A stretch of DNA of 64,000 bases, from assembly GCF_025232395.1 (NCBI RefSeq), contig NZ_CP065938.1, positions 1,302,001 through 1,366,000 of the forward strand, in the 5' to 3' direction. The notes under the pieces were generated by a model that did no database searches, was not told the DNA's origin, and worked only from the letters and a program-made list of their open reading frames with translations. This document shows positions 1 through 8,318 of this stretch, piece by piece. The position numbers and the translations under genes were made by a program. Origin of the DNA: Taurinivorans muris (GTDB lineage Bacteria; Desulfobacterota; Desulfovibrionia; Desulfovibrionales; Desulfovibrionaceae). Position 1 is the first letter of the stretch. Every line of letters starts with the position of its first letter.

Positions 1-1
1 T

Positions 2-1390
2 TTGGCAGGAGGCAGGCTTGGCGACGCGCCTAGCATGCATTTGTCCGAAGCGCTCAGACGCTTGGGCATAGAGCTCGGGCGCCTCAAAACAGGCACAACG
101 CCCAGAATACGCTATGATTCCATTGACTTTGACGCGCTGGAAGAACAGCAAGGCGATTTTCCTCCCCCCACGTTCAGTTTCCACGGCGAAGGAGCGAAAC
201 TGCCGCAGGTTTCCTGCTACATCACTTGGACCAACGAAAAAACCCACGACATCATCCGCTCAGGAATGGACAGATCCCCGTTGTTCACAGGCGTTATCGA
301 AGGAACCGGAGCAAGATACTGCCCTTCCGTGGAAGACAAGGTCGCCCGCTTTCCGGAACGTGAGCGCCATCAGGTGTTCATCGAACCGGAAGGGATAAAC
401 AGCGAAGAATGTTATCCCAACGGCATTTCCACAAGCCTGCCCCTTGACATCCAGGAAGGCATGGTCGCCAGCATCACGGGTTTGGAAAATGCAAAAATCG
501 TCCGTCCCGGTTACGCTATCGAATACGATTATGCAAATCCCATTCAACTCAAACCCACCCTTGAAACAAAAAAAGTCGAAGGACTATGGTTTGCAGGACA
601 AATCAACGGAACATCAGGCTATGAAGAAGCCGCCGCCCAAGGCTTATGGGCAGCTTTCAACGTAGCGGCGCGCCTTGAAAACCGCGAACCGTTCCTTTTG
701 CGGCGTGACCAAGCTTATTTAGCTGTTTTAATTGACGAACTTGTAACAAAAGGCACGGAAGAACCTTTTAGAATGTTCACTTCCCGCGCGGAATACCGCC
801 TGCTTCTGCGTGAAGACAATGCAGACCAAAGGCTCACTCCTATCGGACGCGAACGCGGACTTGTGAGCGATGAACATTTTGCGCTTTTCACCAAAAAACA
901 AAAAATTTTGCAGGAAATTTTAACCTTGCTTCAAGAAAATACCATACGGCCTGACGCAAAAACAAAGGCTATCCTCGAGGAAATGAACGAAGCCGCCCCG
1001 ACAAAAGCCATCACGCTGGAAGACCTTTGCCGCCGCCCCAATATGCAGCTGAAAGACATTGCGAAATTCTTGCCGGAACTTGCAAAATATTTAACCGCCT
1101 ATCCGGAAATCTGCGAAACAGCGGAAATCATCACCAAATATTCAGGCTACTTGTCACGGCAGGAAGAAATAGTCCAAAAAACAGCCAATCAGGAAAAAAT
1201 ACTCCTGCCAAAGGATTTGGACTATACGGACATGCCGGGGCTTTCCCGTGAAATCCAAGAAAAACTCAACCGGGTGAAACCGCTCAATTTGGGGCAAGCC
1301 GCCAGAATTTCAGGAGTGACGCCCGCCGCTCTTTCCTGCATTGAAATCGCCCTCAAGAAAAAGGCGATGGAAGAGGAAAAAATAAATTAA
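2..1390 (+). CDS. mnmG: MnmG, tRNA uridine-34 carboxymethylaminomethyl synthase (3' part)
   Basis: This is the C-terminal portion of MnmG (GidA), the FAD and NADH dependent partner of MnmE that builds the cmnm5 group on U34 of certain tRNAs. The beginning of the gene lies before the window, so the first codon here is not the real start. About 462 residues are visible. The family signature around [21 protein letters not shown] lies near residue 200, followed by the helical C-terminal region that contacts MnmE and tRNA. It ends in TAA, and a promoter for the following tRNA genes begins about 17 bases later. The identification is secure. MnmG is related in sequence to TrmFO, which is also encoded in this window. 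Confidence 0.96.
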   Translation: MAGGRLGDAPSMHLSEALRRLGIELGRLKTGTTPRIRYDSIDFDALEEQQGDFPPPTFSFHGEGAKLPQVSCYITWTNEKTHDIIRSGMDRSPLFTGVIEGTGARYCPSVEDKVARFPERERHQVFIEPEGINSEECYPNGISTSLPLDIQEGMVASITGLENAKIVRPGYAIEYDYANPIQLKPTLETKKVEGLWFAGQINGTSGYEEAAAQGLWAAFNVAARLENREPFLLRRDQAYLAVLIDELVTKGTEEPFRMFTSRAEYRLLLREDNADQRLTPIGRERGLVSDEHFALFTKKQKILQEILTLLQENTIRPDAKTKAILEEMNEAAPTKAITLEDLCRRPNMQLKDIAKFLPELAKYLTAYPEICETAEIITKYSGYLSRQEEIVQKTANQEKILLPKDLDYTDMPGLSREIQEKLNRVKPLNLGQAARISGVTPAALSCIEIALKKKAMEEEKIN

Positions 1391-1407
1391 AAAACAGCAT
1401 TTTTTTA

Positions 1408-1436
1408 TTGACAAACTTTCAACTTCCATATACATA
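1408..1436 (+). promoter_or_regulatory. Sigma-70 promoter of the tRNA-Asp pair
   Basis: TTGACA at 1408-1413 and TACATA at 1431-1436 are separated by 17 bases, which is an almost ideal sigma-70 promoter. Transcription would begin near 1443, about 20 bases before the first tRNA-Asp. A small hairpin (GTGGCT, short loop, AGCCAC) lies in the leader just before the tRNA. Confidence 0.7.
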
Positions 1437-1465
1437 TTTTTTTCCGGTGGCTTTCAGCCACTTGC

Positions 1466-1542
<77 letters not shown>

Positions 1543-1601
1543 CTAAAAAAAAAAATAATGCTTTGCATTTTTATATATTGAAATACGTTTCAAAACATTA
1601 C

Positions 1602-1678
<77 letters not shown>

Positions 1679-1708
1679 TTTTTTTTCATACTCCCCCAGT
1701 ATGATATG

Positions 1709-1738
1709 AGGTCAATCATAAGATTGACCTTTTCTTTT
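1709..1738 (+). terminator. Intrinsic terminator of the tRNA-Asp transcript
   Basis: AGGTCAAT (1709-1716) pairs perfectly with ATTGACCT (1723-1730) across a 6-base loop and is followed by TTTCTTTT. It lies 30 bases after the second tRNA-Asp. Confidence 0.85.
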
Positions 1739-2096
1739 AACAATTAACCACAAAATTATTTTTTTCATTCCCGCAGCTTCATGATAATAATGCAATGACG
1801 CTCATCATGGGAAAATGCCACGCAGAAAAAACTCTCTCCCTACCCTGCTCTCAAAACTTTTCATAATAATTTTCCTGCAATATTTTGGAAATGCTCCAAA
1901 CACGTTTTAGCAATACCCAAAATTACACAAGAGCAAAACCGTTATGGACAAAACCTATAAAGTTTTTTTTCGTATAGAGGGAAGGGGAATAATTCCCCAA
2001 AAAAGAAGAAAAAAACGATAATAAGATAATGATAACAAAACGATATGAAAATCATACGGAATTGTTATTTTACAAAATATACTATATGATTTTTCT
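1739..2096. other. Gene-free interval, possible unannotated plus-strand RNA
   Basis: About 360 A/T-rich bases with no convincing reading frame. It holds a short palindrome GGGGAATAATTCCCC at 1984-1998. The region ends at a strong hairpin (2097-2134) whose U-tract faces the plus strand although no plus-strand gene precedes it. No good promoter was found, so a small RNA is only a possibility. Confidence 0.3.
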
Positions 2097-2141
2097 ATAA
2101 CAAAGAGCAGGAAAATTTTCCTGCTCTTTGTTATAGTTTTT
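2097..2141 (+). terminator. Perfect 38-base palindrome with plus-strand U-tract
   Basis: The 19 bases at 2097-2115 are the exact reverse complement of 2116-2134. On the plus strand the hairpin is followed by AGTTTTT. On the minus strand it lies 20 bases after the stop of the Dabb-family gene but is followed there by AGAAAAATC, not a U-tract. It may still serve both strands. Confidence 0.6.
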
Positions 2142-2154
2142 ACTTTTGCAAATT

Positions 2155-2463
2155 TTATACAATATAATCGATGGCTTGTCTTGAACTTGCATATTGTTTC
2201 AATTCACCGGCAAATTCCACATGGACGGGGTGCGCCGCATATTCCGCCAAAGCCTGCTCGTCCTTATGGGTGCTGTGGAGCAGCAGCTGCATTTCCTGCG
2301 TTGTCGTCTTCGCAAACTGCGCCGTCATTTCCAGGGAAAGCAATACGTCGATTTTTCCCGCCATTTTTTCCATGCCAAGCTTAACCAAGTAATCAGCGGC
2401 TTCCTTTGCCGATTTGCCGTTGACGCCGTCTTTGAGCGTCCACCAAACCACATGATGTATCAT
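2155..2463 (-). CDS. Dabb-family (stress-responsive A/B barrel) protein
   Basis: A 102-residue protein beginning MIHHVVWWTLKDG and containing the pattern of the Dabb (stress responsive alpha-beta barrel) family: an N-terminal strand with His-Val-Val, a central helix with MTAQFAKT, and a C-terminal stretch HPVHVEFAGELKQ. Family members are small dimeric ferredoxin-like barrels with varied or unknown roles. The start at 2463 is chosen because GAGGTGG stands just before it; a longer reading frame extends upstream but lacks a ribosome site and would run through the divergent promoter. It is transcribed away from the 84-residue gene at 2560. Confidence 0.75.
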   Translation of the reverse strand: MIHHVVWWTLKDGVNGKSAKEAADYLVKLGMEKMAGKIDVLLSLEMTAQFAKTTTQEMQLLLHSTHKDEQALAEYAAHPVHVEFAGELKQYASSRQAIDYIV

Positions 2464-2485
2464 ATTCCACCTCGCGTTTTTTTTA

Positions 2486-2535
2486 ATCATACCCTTGCTT
2501 TTTGACTTTGACAAGTCAAGATAAAGCCGTATAAT
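2486..2535. promoter_or_regulatory. Overlapping divergent promoters with shared operator-like palindrome
   Basis: On the plus strand TTGACA (2508-2513) and TATAAT (2530-2535) are 16 bases apart. On the minus strand TTGTCA (2509-2514) and TATGAT (2486-2491) are 17 bases apart. The two -35 boxes overlap inside the palindrome TTGAC-AA-GTCAA (2508-2519), so the divergent genes cannot easily be read at the same time. Confidence 0.55.
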
Positions 2536-2559
2536 ATGAAAAAAACAGGAAATACTATT

Positions 2560-2814
2560 ATGCAAAACCCCATGAAACCAAATGCCCGAGTCGCTCAGCG
2601 CATTGAAGAACTGTTGCGTGAGCAGCTGGAAGAACTTGGCGTCAATATAAAAAAACTCACCCCTGATGAGATTTCCGCCAATATGAAATGCCACATCGGA
2701 CCTGACAACAGCTTAAGTTATTTTTGGAAAAACCGAGCCATACTTGACGTTGTTCCGGAAACGACAGAAAACGGCACGAATTGGCGCATGTTCACAAAAG
2801 AAGATACCATATGA
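2560..2814 (+). CDS. Conserved-looking small protein of unknown function
   Basis: An 84-residue soluble protein, not recognised. It has an amphipathic, Glu/Leu-rich helix near residues 9-30 (RIEELLREQLEELGV) and a C-terminal part with Trp and Phe (SYFWKNRAILDVV, NWRMFTKED). The start at 2560 is preferred over the earlier in-frame ATG at 2536 because that ATG directly overlaps the -10 box of its own promoter (TATAAT at 2530-2535, start of transcription near 2542) and AGGA lies about 9 bases before 2560. It ends 27 bases before the cysteine synthase gene, so the two are probably co-transcribed. Confidence 0.6.
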   Translation: MQNPMKPNARVAQRIEELLREQLEELGVNIKKLTPDEISANMKCHIGPDNSLSYFWKNRAILDVVPETTENGTNWRMFTKEDTI

Positions 2815-2841
2815 AAATCATAATCAAATAAAGAGGCTGTT

Positions 2842-3765
2842 ATGGATATGTTAACAAGCATCGGCAATACGCCCCTCATTCATTTAAAAAATCTCTCCAA
2901 AGAAGCGGGAGCGAATATTTACGTAAAAGCGGAAATGCGTAATCCGGGAGGCTCAATCAAAGACAGAGCGTCCCTCGCCTATGTCAAGGACGCGCTCGCC
3001 ACAGGAAAACTTACCCAAGACGGAACAGTGATTGAAGCGACAAGCGGCAATTTAGGCATAGGGCTTGCCGTTGTCTGTGCGGAACTTGGCATAAGGCTCA
3101 TTGTCTGCATGCCGGAATCGGCAAGCATTGAACGCCGCAAACTTATGCAGGGCTTGGGCGCTGAAATTATTTTAACGCCCGCGAATAAGGGCATGAGCGG
3201 GGCTCAGGAAAAAGCGGAAGAACTCTATAATAACAGCAAAAACGCTTTTCGTCCCAATCAATTCAGCAACCCCATAGGTCCGAAAGCCCATTATGAAAGC
3301 ACAGGACCGGAAATCCGCGCCCAAGCCATGCAAGAAAAAATAAGCATTGACGCATTTGTGGCAGGAGCGGGTTCCGGAGCTACGTTTATGGGTGTCGGCA
3401 AATATTTAAAAGAATACTATCCGCTTATTTTCTTAGGCATCATCGAGCCGGAAGAATCCGCCGTTTTATCGGGAAAACCGGCTGCCCCCCATGGCATTCA
3501 AGGCATAGGCGCAGGCTTTGTTCCTGATATTGTTGACAAAAGCCTTATTACTGAAATTTTGACGGTGAACACACGAACAGCCAAGGAAACAGCGCGCAAA
3601 GCCCTTAAAACGGATGCTTTGAACGGAGGAATTTCCACGGGCGCGAATATTGCGGCAGCCCTTGAACTTTCCAAACGCAAGGAATTTCAAGGCAAGAACA
3701 TCGTCACCATTGCCTGCGACACGGGCGAACGCTACATGTCCACAGATTTGTTCATGCAGGAATAA
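2842..3765 (+). CDS. cysM: Cysteine synthase (O-acetylserine sulfhydrylase)
   Basis: A 307-residue PLP enzyme of the CysK/CysM family that makes cysteine from O-acetylserine and sulfide. The PLP lysine is K40 in the motif GGSIKDRA, and the substrate loop TSGN is at 67-70; it is followed by Leu where Thr is usual. The Gly-rich phosphate loop GAGSGATFMGVG is near 175, and the C-terminal CDTGERYMSTDLF is typical of the family. The length is normal. AGAGG precedes the start. The A or B isozyme (CysK or CysM) cannot be decided with certainty by eye; the symbol is given for the shorter form. A broken acetyltransferase gene follows after 7 bases, which recalls the serine acetyltransferase pairing but belongs to a different (GNAT) fold. 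Confidence 0.88.
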   Translation: MDMLTSIGNTPLIHLKNLSKEAGANIYVKAEMRNPGGSIKDRASLAYVKDALATGKLTQDGTVIEATSGNLGIGLAVVCAELGIRLIVCMPESASIERRKLMQGLGAEIILTPANKGMSGAQEKAEELYNNSKNAFRPNQFSNPIGPKAHYESTGPEIRAQAMQEKISIDAFVAGAGSGATFMGVGKYLKEYYPLIFLGIIEPEESAVLSGKPAAPHGIQGIGAGFVPDIVDKSLITEILTVNTRTAKETARKALKTDALNGGISTGANIAAALELSKRKEFQGKNIVTIACDTGERYMSTDLFMQE

Positions 3766-3772
3766 AAAAAAC

Positions 3773-4419
3773 ATGCTCATAACGATACGCCGTGAAGCAG
3801 AACAAGATTATTTTACCGCAGAAAACTGCTGCCGCAACGCTTTTTGGAATGTTTACACACAAGGCTGTTATGAGCATTTCCTCATCCATTCCATGCGCAC
3901 GCACAAGGATTTTATTCCCGAATTGAGCTTTGTCCTTGAATACGGCAAGAAAATCATCGGCGGTATTTTTTATACCCGTTCAAACATTATCCGCTCCGAC
4001 TCACCCTCTGTTCCGGCAATAACGTTCGCCCCTGTTTTTATTGAACTGAAATTCCAAAGACAAGGCTTCGGCAAAAAATTAATTCTGCACAGCATATAAA
4101 AAGCACGGCAATTGGGATATTCCGCAATTCTTATTTTGGGCGGTCCGAAAGAATATGCGCCCTACGGTTTTTGCTGCGCAAAAAATACCGGAGTTCCATG
4201 CCGGACGGGCTTTATTATCAAAGCCTGCTTGCACTTCCCCTGCAAGAAAACGCGCTGTCCGATGTTGCCGGATATGTGCAATTTTCCAATGTATTTGAAA
4301 TAAATAATCAAAATGCGGAGATTTTTGATAACAACTTTCCGTCTAAAGAAAAGCGCATTCTGCCCTCACAAAAGGAATTTGAAAAAGCCTGCTCTTTACC
4401 TGACAATGCTGAATACTGA
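3773..4419 (+). pseudogene. GNAT-family N-acetyltransferase, disrupted by a stop and a frameshift
   Basis: The gene starts 7 bases after the cysteine synthase stop and reads as a GNAT acetyltransferase, but carries two lesions. A TAA at 4097-4099 interrupts the helix following the acetyl-CoA loop (RQGFGKKLILHSI, stop, KARQLGYSAILILGGP). The frame then continues through the typical YAPYGF strand and shifts at a run of six A (4180-4185); adding one A restores KKYRSSMPDGLYYQSLLALPLQ to the end at 4419. The ancestral protein would be about 215 residues. Either lesion alone destroys the enzyme, so a single sequencing error does not explain the state. Its former substrate cannot be told. Confidence 0.8.
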
Positions 4420-4428
4420 CAGCAGTTT

Positions 4429-5925
4429 TCAGTTATCCCAAAAATGCCGTTTCCATTCCGCAAAATCCCGTTTGGCACGCTCCGCCATGAGGGTTTTCCT
4501 ATTGGCTTTTTTAGTTTTTTCCTCTAAATCGGGCATAAGTCCGAAATGAATATTCGAGGGCTGGAACTGTTTCATTTGCGCATTTTTCAAATGGTTCATC
4601 AATGCCCCTAACGCCGTTGTCAAAGGCAAATCTTCAAGCTCTTTTCCAAGCAGGCGGCTGGCGAGCTTTATTCCCGCCCATAACCCGCAGGCGGCTGATT
4701 CCACATACCCCTCGACACCTGTGATCTGCCCTGCCAGAAGAATATGTTCATGCCCCTTTATGGCTAAATTGCCGTCCAAGCATTTGGGCGCGTTGACATA
4801 CGTATTCCTGTGCACGGAGCCGTAACGCAAAAATTCCGCATTCTCAAGTCCCGGAACCAAGCGAAAAACACTGTCCTGCGCCTTGTAGGTCATTTTGGTT
4901 TGGCAGCCTACCAAATTAAACGCGTCAGCACTGGCATTTTCCGCCCGCAGCTGCAAAAGGGCGTAAGGGCGCCTGCCGGTTCTCGGATCTGTAAAGCCAA
5001 CAGGCTTCAGAGAACCGAATGTCAGCGTTTTTTCCCCGCGTTCCGCAAGGGCTTCAATGGGCATGCACCCTTCAAAATGCACTTCTTTTTCAAAATTGCG
5101 GGAAGGCACCTTTTCCGCATCAAGCAAAGCCTGATAAAATGCCTCATACTCGAATTTATGCATGGGGCAGTTTAAATAATCGCCGTCGTTTTCTTCCTGC
5201 ATTTCTTGCTGTCCGCCCTTTTCCGCGGCCTGCTTCTGTTTAAATTCCAGCATTTCCGCCTGCATTTTTTCACGCCATTCTTTTGACAATTCCGCACTCC
5301 GCGCAACTTCGTCATTATAAGGCGGCGGTGCGACATTATCATAACGGGAACCGCGGAAAATACTATCCGTATTCAAAGATTCGGCAGAAACAATCGGTGC
5401 AATGGCATCATAAAAATAACAATATTCACTGCCCACGGCAGCGGACAAAGACTGCGCCAAACTTTCGGACGTGAGCGGTCCCGTCGCCAAAACCACATAT
5501 TCCGCCCCGTATTCCGCTTTCAAGGCTTCAATTTCTTCCAAATTCCGCACGCTTTTGCGGATAAGCCGTATATTGGGATTTTCTTCGACTTTTCCTGTCA
5601 GAGCCTTTGCAAATTCTTCCCTGTTCACGGCAAGAGCTTTTCCCGCCGGCACGCTGTGGGCATAGGCAGCAGCCATAACATGGCTGCCCAGTTCGTGCAT
5701 TTCCGCCTGAAGCAGACCGATACCCGAACTTTGCGGACCTTCATCGCGCATGGAACGGAAAGAGTTGGAACAAACCAATTCTCCCAAATATCCGCTCACA
5801 TGGGCGGGAGAAAACTGTATCGGTTTCTGTTCAAACAAAAAAACGGTGATTCCATGTTTCGCCAAATACAAAGCACATTCGCAGCCTGCCAAGCCTCCGC
5901 CGACCACAAGTACGGTTTTCGCCAT
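4429..5925 (-). CDS. trmFO: TrmFO, folate-dependent tRNA m5U54 methyltransferase
   Basis: A 498-residue flavoprotein that methylates U54 of tRNA using methylene-tetrahydrofolate. The N-terminal dinucleotide motif VVGGGLAGCECALYLA, the segment ELVCSNSFRS, and the C-terminal GQITGVEGYVESAACG are diagnostic and separate it from MnmG. The family is usually near 440 residues. The extra length is a charged, Gln/Glu-rich insertion at about residues 197-248, between SRYD and YLNCPM, which looks like a mobile helix or coil. It is transcribed toward the GNAT pseudogene with 9 bases between them. A candidate -10 (TATAAT) lies at 5965-5970 upstream. Confidence 0.95.
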   Translation of the reverse strand: MAKTVLVVGGGLAGCECALYLAKHGITVFLFEQKPIQFSPAHVSGYLGELVCSNSFRSMRDEGPQSSGIGLLQAEMHELGSHVMAAAYAHSVPAGKALAVNREEFAKALTGKVEENPNIRLIRKSVRNLEEIEALKAEYGAEYVVLATGPLTSESLAQSLSAAVGSEYCYFYDAIAPIVSAESLNTDSIFRGSRYDNVAPPPYNDEVARSAELSKEWREKMQAEMLEFKQKQAAEKGGQQEMQEENDGDYLNCPMHKFEYEAFYQALLDAEKVPSRNFEKEVHFEGCMPIEALAERGEKTLTFGSLKPVGFTDPRTGRRPYALLQLRAENASADAFNLVGCQTKMTYKAQDSVFRLVPGLENAEFLRYGSVHRNTYVNAPKCLDGNLAIKGHEHILLAGQITGVEGYVESAACGLWAGIKLASRLLGKELEDLPLTTALGALMNHLKNAQMKQFQPSNIHFGLMPDLEEKTKKANRKTLMAERAKRDFAEWKRHFWDN

Positions 5926-6120
5926 AACTATCCTTTTTCACATGATTTCTGTTGTCATATTTTCATTATAAGGCTCACAAAACCGCGGGCAAGTCAAGTT
6001 TTTTTTCTCAATGCTTGACAAATTGGTTGCAAACACAGTAAAACGTATACTAGATAGAAAATTATTTCCGCATGGAAAGAATGCATATATTTTCTATTAA
6101 TTTCAAGTTAGGAGAGCAGT

Positions 6121-8184
6121 ATGTCAAACTCTTTGCAAAATCAACGCACGTATGCATTTATCGGAACAAGCGGCTGCGGTAAAACGTCCATTGCCGAAAT
6201 GCTTTTATTTCAATCCGGCATTATCAACCGTTTAGGATCCATTGAAGACGGTACGACTGCTCTTGACTATGAGCCGGAAGAAATTAAACGCCGTGGTTCA
6301 ATCCAGCCGGGTTTTGCAAATTTCACTTGGAATAAAAACCCCCATTCTTTAATTGATATTCCCGGAGACAATAACTTCAACGCCGACACGGAGCTTTTGC
6401 TCAAAGCCGTCGACGGTGCGGTATTGGTTATCGACGCCATTGACGGCGTGCGTCCTCAAACCAAAAAAATGTGGGCGTATATCCAGCAGGAAAAACTTCC
6501 GACCATTGTTTTCATCAACAAAATGGATCGGGAACTCGCTAATTTCGATATGGCGTTCAACAGCCTTTCCACCACGCTCGGCATGAAACCCGTTGTGTTC
6601 TATATGCCTATTATCGAGCATAATGAATTTGTCGGACTTATCGATATTTTCCCCGCGAAAGCCCTTTATTTCATCGGGGACGGCAAGGTCGAGGAAAAGG
6701 AAATTCCCGATGAACTCAAAGACGAAGCCCATTTGCTCCGTGATATTTCAGTGGAAAACATCGCCGGCTCAAGCGAAGAACTTATGGAAAAATTCCTTGC
6801 GGAAGGCACACTTTCCATGGAAGAAATCCATAACGCCCTGCGTTCTGCGACAATACACCGCGACATTGTGCCCGTTTTGGTGGGCAGCGCTTTGGCGAAC
6901 AAAGGCGGACGCCGCCTGCTCAATTCCATTGACGCGTACATGCCTTCTCCTCTTGATAGGGCTCCTTACGAAGGCAAAGACGGCAGCACCCGCAAGGCGG
7001 ACGATGAAGCTTGTTCCGCTTTTGTCTGCAAAACCCTCAACGATCCTTTTGCGGGACACATCAATATCATGCGCGTGATTTCCGGTTCCCTTTCTTCCGA
7101 TTCCACCCTTAAAAACGTCTGCTCCGGTGAAAATGAAAGAATGAGTTCCTTAATCACCCTGAACGGAAAAGTGCAAAATCCATGCAAAGACACATTGCAC
7201 GCAGGAGCGGTTATCGCTGTCGCAAAGCTTAAAAATACGCAAACAGGCGATACCCTTTGCGATGAAAAAGCACCCTTTGAAGTGCCTTGTCCGGACCCGC
7301 TTCCGCAGCTTATCAGCTATGGCGTAAAAGCCGCCGTAAAGGGTGAGGAAGATAAAGTTTTTGCCGCAATACAAAAACTCACGGAAGAAGATTTAAGCCT
7401 GAAACTCACCCGTGACGAAGAAACGGGCGACACCCTCCTTTCCGGCATGGGACAGCTGCATATTGAAATTTCCGTTGAAAAGGCGAAACGCCGCGGCAAA
7501 ATCGAAATCGAGCTTACCACGCCGAAAATTCCTTACCGCGAAACCATCAAAGGCAAAGTGCAAGTGCAGGGCAGACATAAAAAACAATCCGGCGGAAAAG
7601 GCCAGTTCGGGGACTGCTTTATTGAAATGGAACCGCTGCCGCGCGGTGCAGGCTATGAATTTGAAGACGCCATTGTCGGCGGCGCAATTCCGAAACAATA
7701 TATTCCCGCTGTTGACAAAGGTATTCAGGAAAGCGCAAAACGCGGTTTCCTTGCCGGTTATCCGGTCGTCGACTTCAAAGTGAAACTCTATGACGGCTCT
7801 TACCACAACGTGGACTCTTCCGAAATGGCGTTCAAATTAGCCGGTTCCGTCGCTTTCAAAAAAGCCATGGAAGAATTGAAAGTCGTTCTTCTGGAACCTA
7901 TCGCCCTTGTCACCATTTCCATTCCTGACGAATATATGGGGGATATTATCGGCGATTTGGCTTCAAGGCGCGGAAAAGTTTTAGGCTCCGACACAGACAA
8001 AGGCGTTACTGAAATCAAAGCCAATGTGCCTATGAGCGAAATCATGCAATATGCTTCGGATTTAAGAAGCATGACCGGCGGACAAGGCTTATTCCTCATG
8101 GAGTTTGACCATTACGACGAAGCTCCGCAGCCCGTTGTGGAAAAAGTCATTGCCGAATACGAACAAAGCAAGTCGGAAGATTAA
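6121..8184 (+). CDS. EF-G-like translation GTPase (EF-G2 type)
   Basis: A 687-residue protein with the full EF-G domain order: G domain, domain II, and the C-terminal domains III-V. Visible nucleotide motifs are G1 GTSGCGKT (15-22), G3 DIPGD (79-83) and G4 NKMD (133-136). In canonical EF-G the G3 motif is DTPGH and the His drives GTP hydrolysis; here it is Asp83. The N-terminal switch I sequence DYEPEEIKRRGSI is kept in modified form. This pattern fits the EF-G-like or EF-G2 group, paralogues whose role is not settled and which may hydrolyse GTP slowly or act in recycling or stress. AGGAGA lies just before the start. A Gly/Cys-rich terminator-like hairpin follows at 8213. Confidence 0.9.
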   Translation: MSNSLQNQRTYAFIGTSGCGKTSIAEMLLFQSGIINRLGSIEDGTTALDYEPEEIKRRGSIQPGFANFTWNKNPHSLIDIPGDNNFNADTELLLKAVDGAVLVIDAIDGVRPQTKKMWAYIQQEKLPTIVFINKMDRELANFDMAFNSLSTTLGMKPVVFYMPIIEHNEFVGLIDIFPAKALYFIGDGKVEEKEIPDELKDEAHLLRDISVENIAGSSEELMEKFLAEGTLSMEEIHNALRSATIHRDIVPVLVGSALANKGGRRLLNSIDAYMPSPLDRAPYEGKDGSTRKADDEACSAFVCKTLNDPFAGHINIMRVISGSLSSDSTLKNVCSGENERMSSLITLNGKVQNPCKDTLHAGAVIAVAKLKNTQTGDTLCDEKAPFEVPCPDPLPQLISYGVKAAVKGEEDKVFAAIQKLTEEDLSLKLTRDEETGDTLLSGMGQLHIEISVEKAKRRGKIEIELTTPKIPYRETIKGKVQVQGRHKKQSGGKGQFGDCFIEMEPLPRGAGYEFEDAIVGGAIPKQYIPAVDKGIQESAKRGFLAGYPVVDFKVKLYDGSYHNVDSSEMAFKLAGSVAFKKAMEELKVVLLEPIALVTISIPDEYMGDIIGDLASRRGKVLGSDTDKGVTEIKANVPMSEIMQYASDLRSMTGGQGLFLMEFDHYDEAPQPVVEKVIAEYEQSKSED

Positions 8185-8212
8185 TACCTCACCCCCATAG
8201 CTTTCCCTCTTC

Positions 8213-8235
8213 GCCCCCTTTTCCAAGGGGGCTTT
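8213..8235 (+). terminator. Probable terminator after the EF-G-like gene
   Basis: GCCCCC (8213-8218) pairs with GGGGGC (8227-8232) across an 8-base loop and is followed by a short TTTCC. The U-tract is weak, so read-through to the next gene is possible. Confidence 0.5.
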
Positions 8236-8318
8236 CCGGTTTTGCCGAACTTAAAAAACATTGACCAAAAAAAAAGCCTGTGGCAAAACAATTTCCTACC
8301 CGCCCTTTTGGAGAAAAT

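Noticed and set aside
2464-2694. Upstream extension of the Dabb gene
   Set aside because: No ribosome site; it would cover both divergent promoters. The family start fits 2463.
6015-6051. TTGACA with TATACT before the EF-G-like gene as a promoter
   Set aside because: The spacing of 25 bases is too long for sigma-70.
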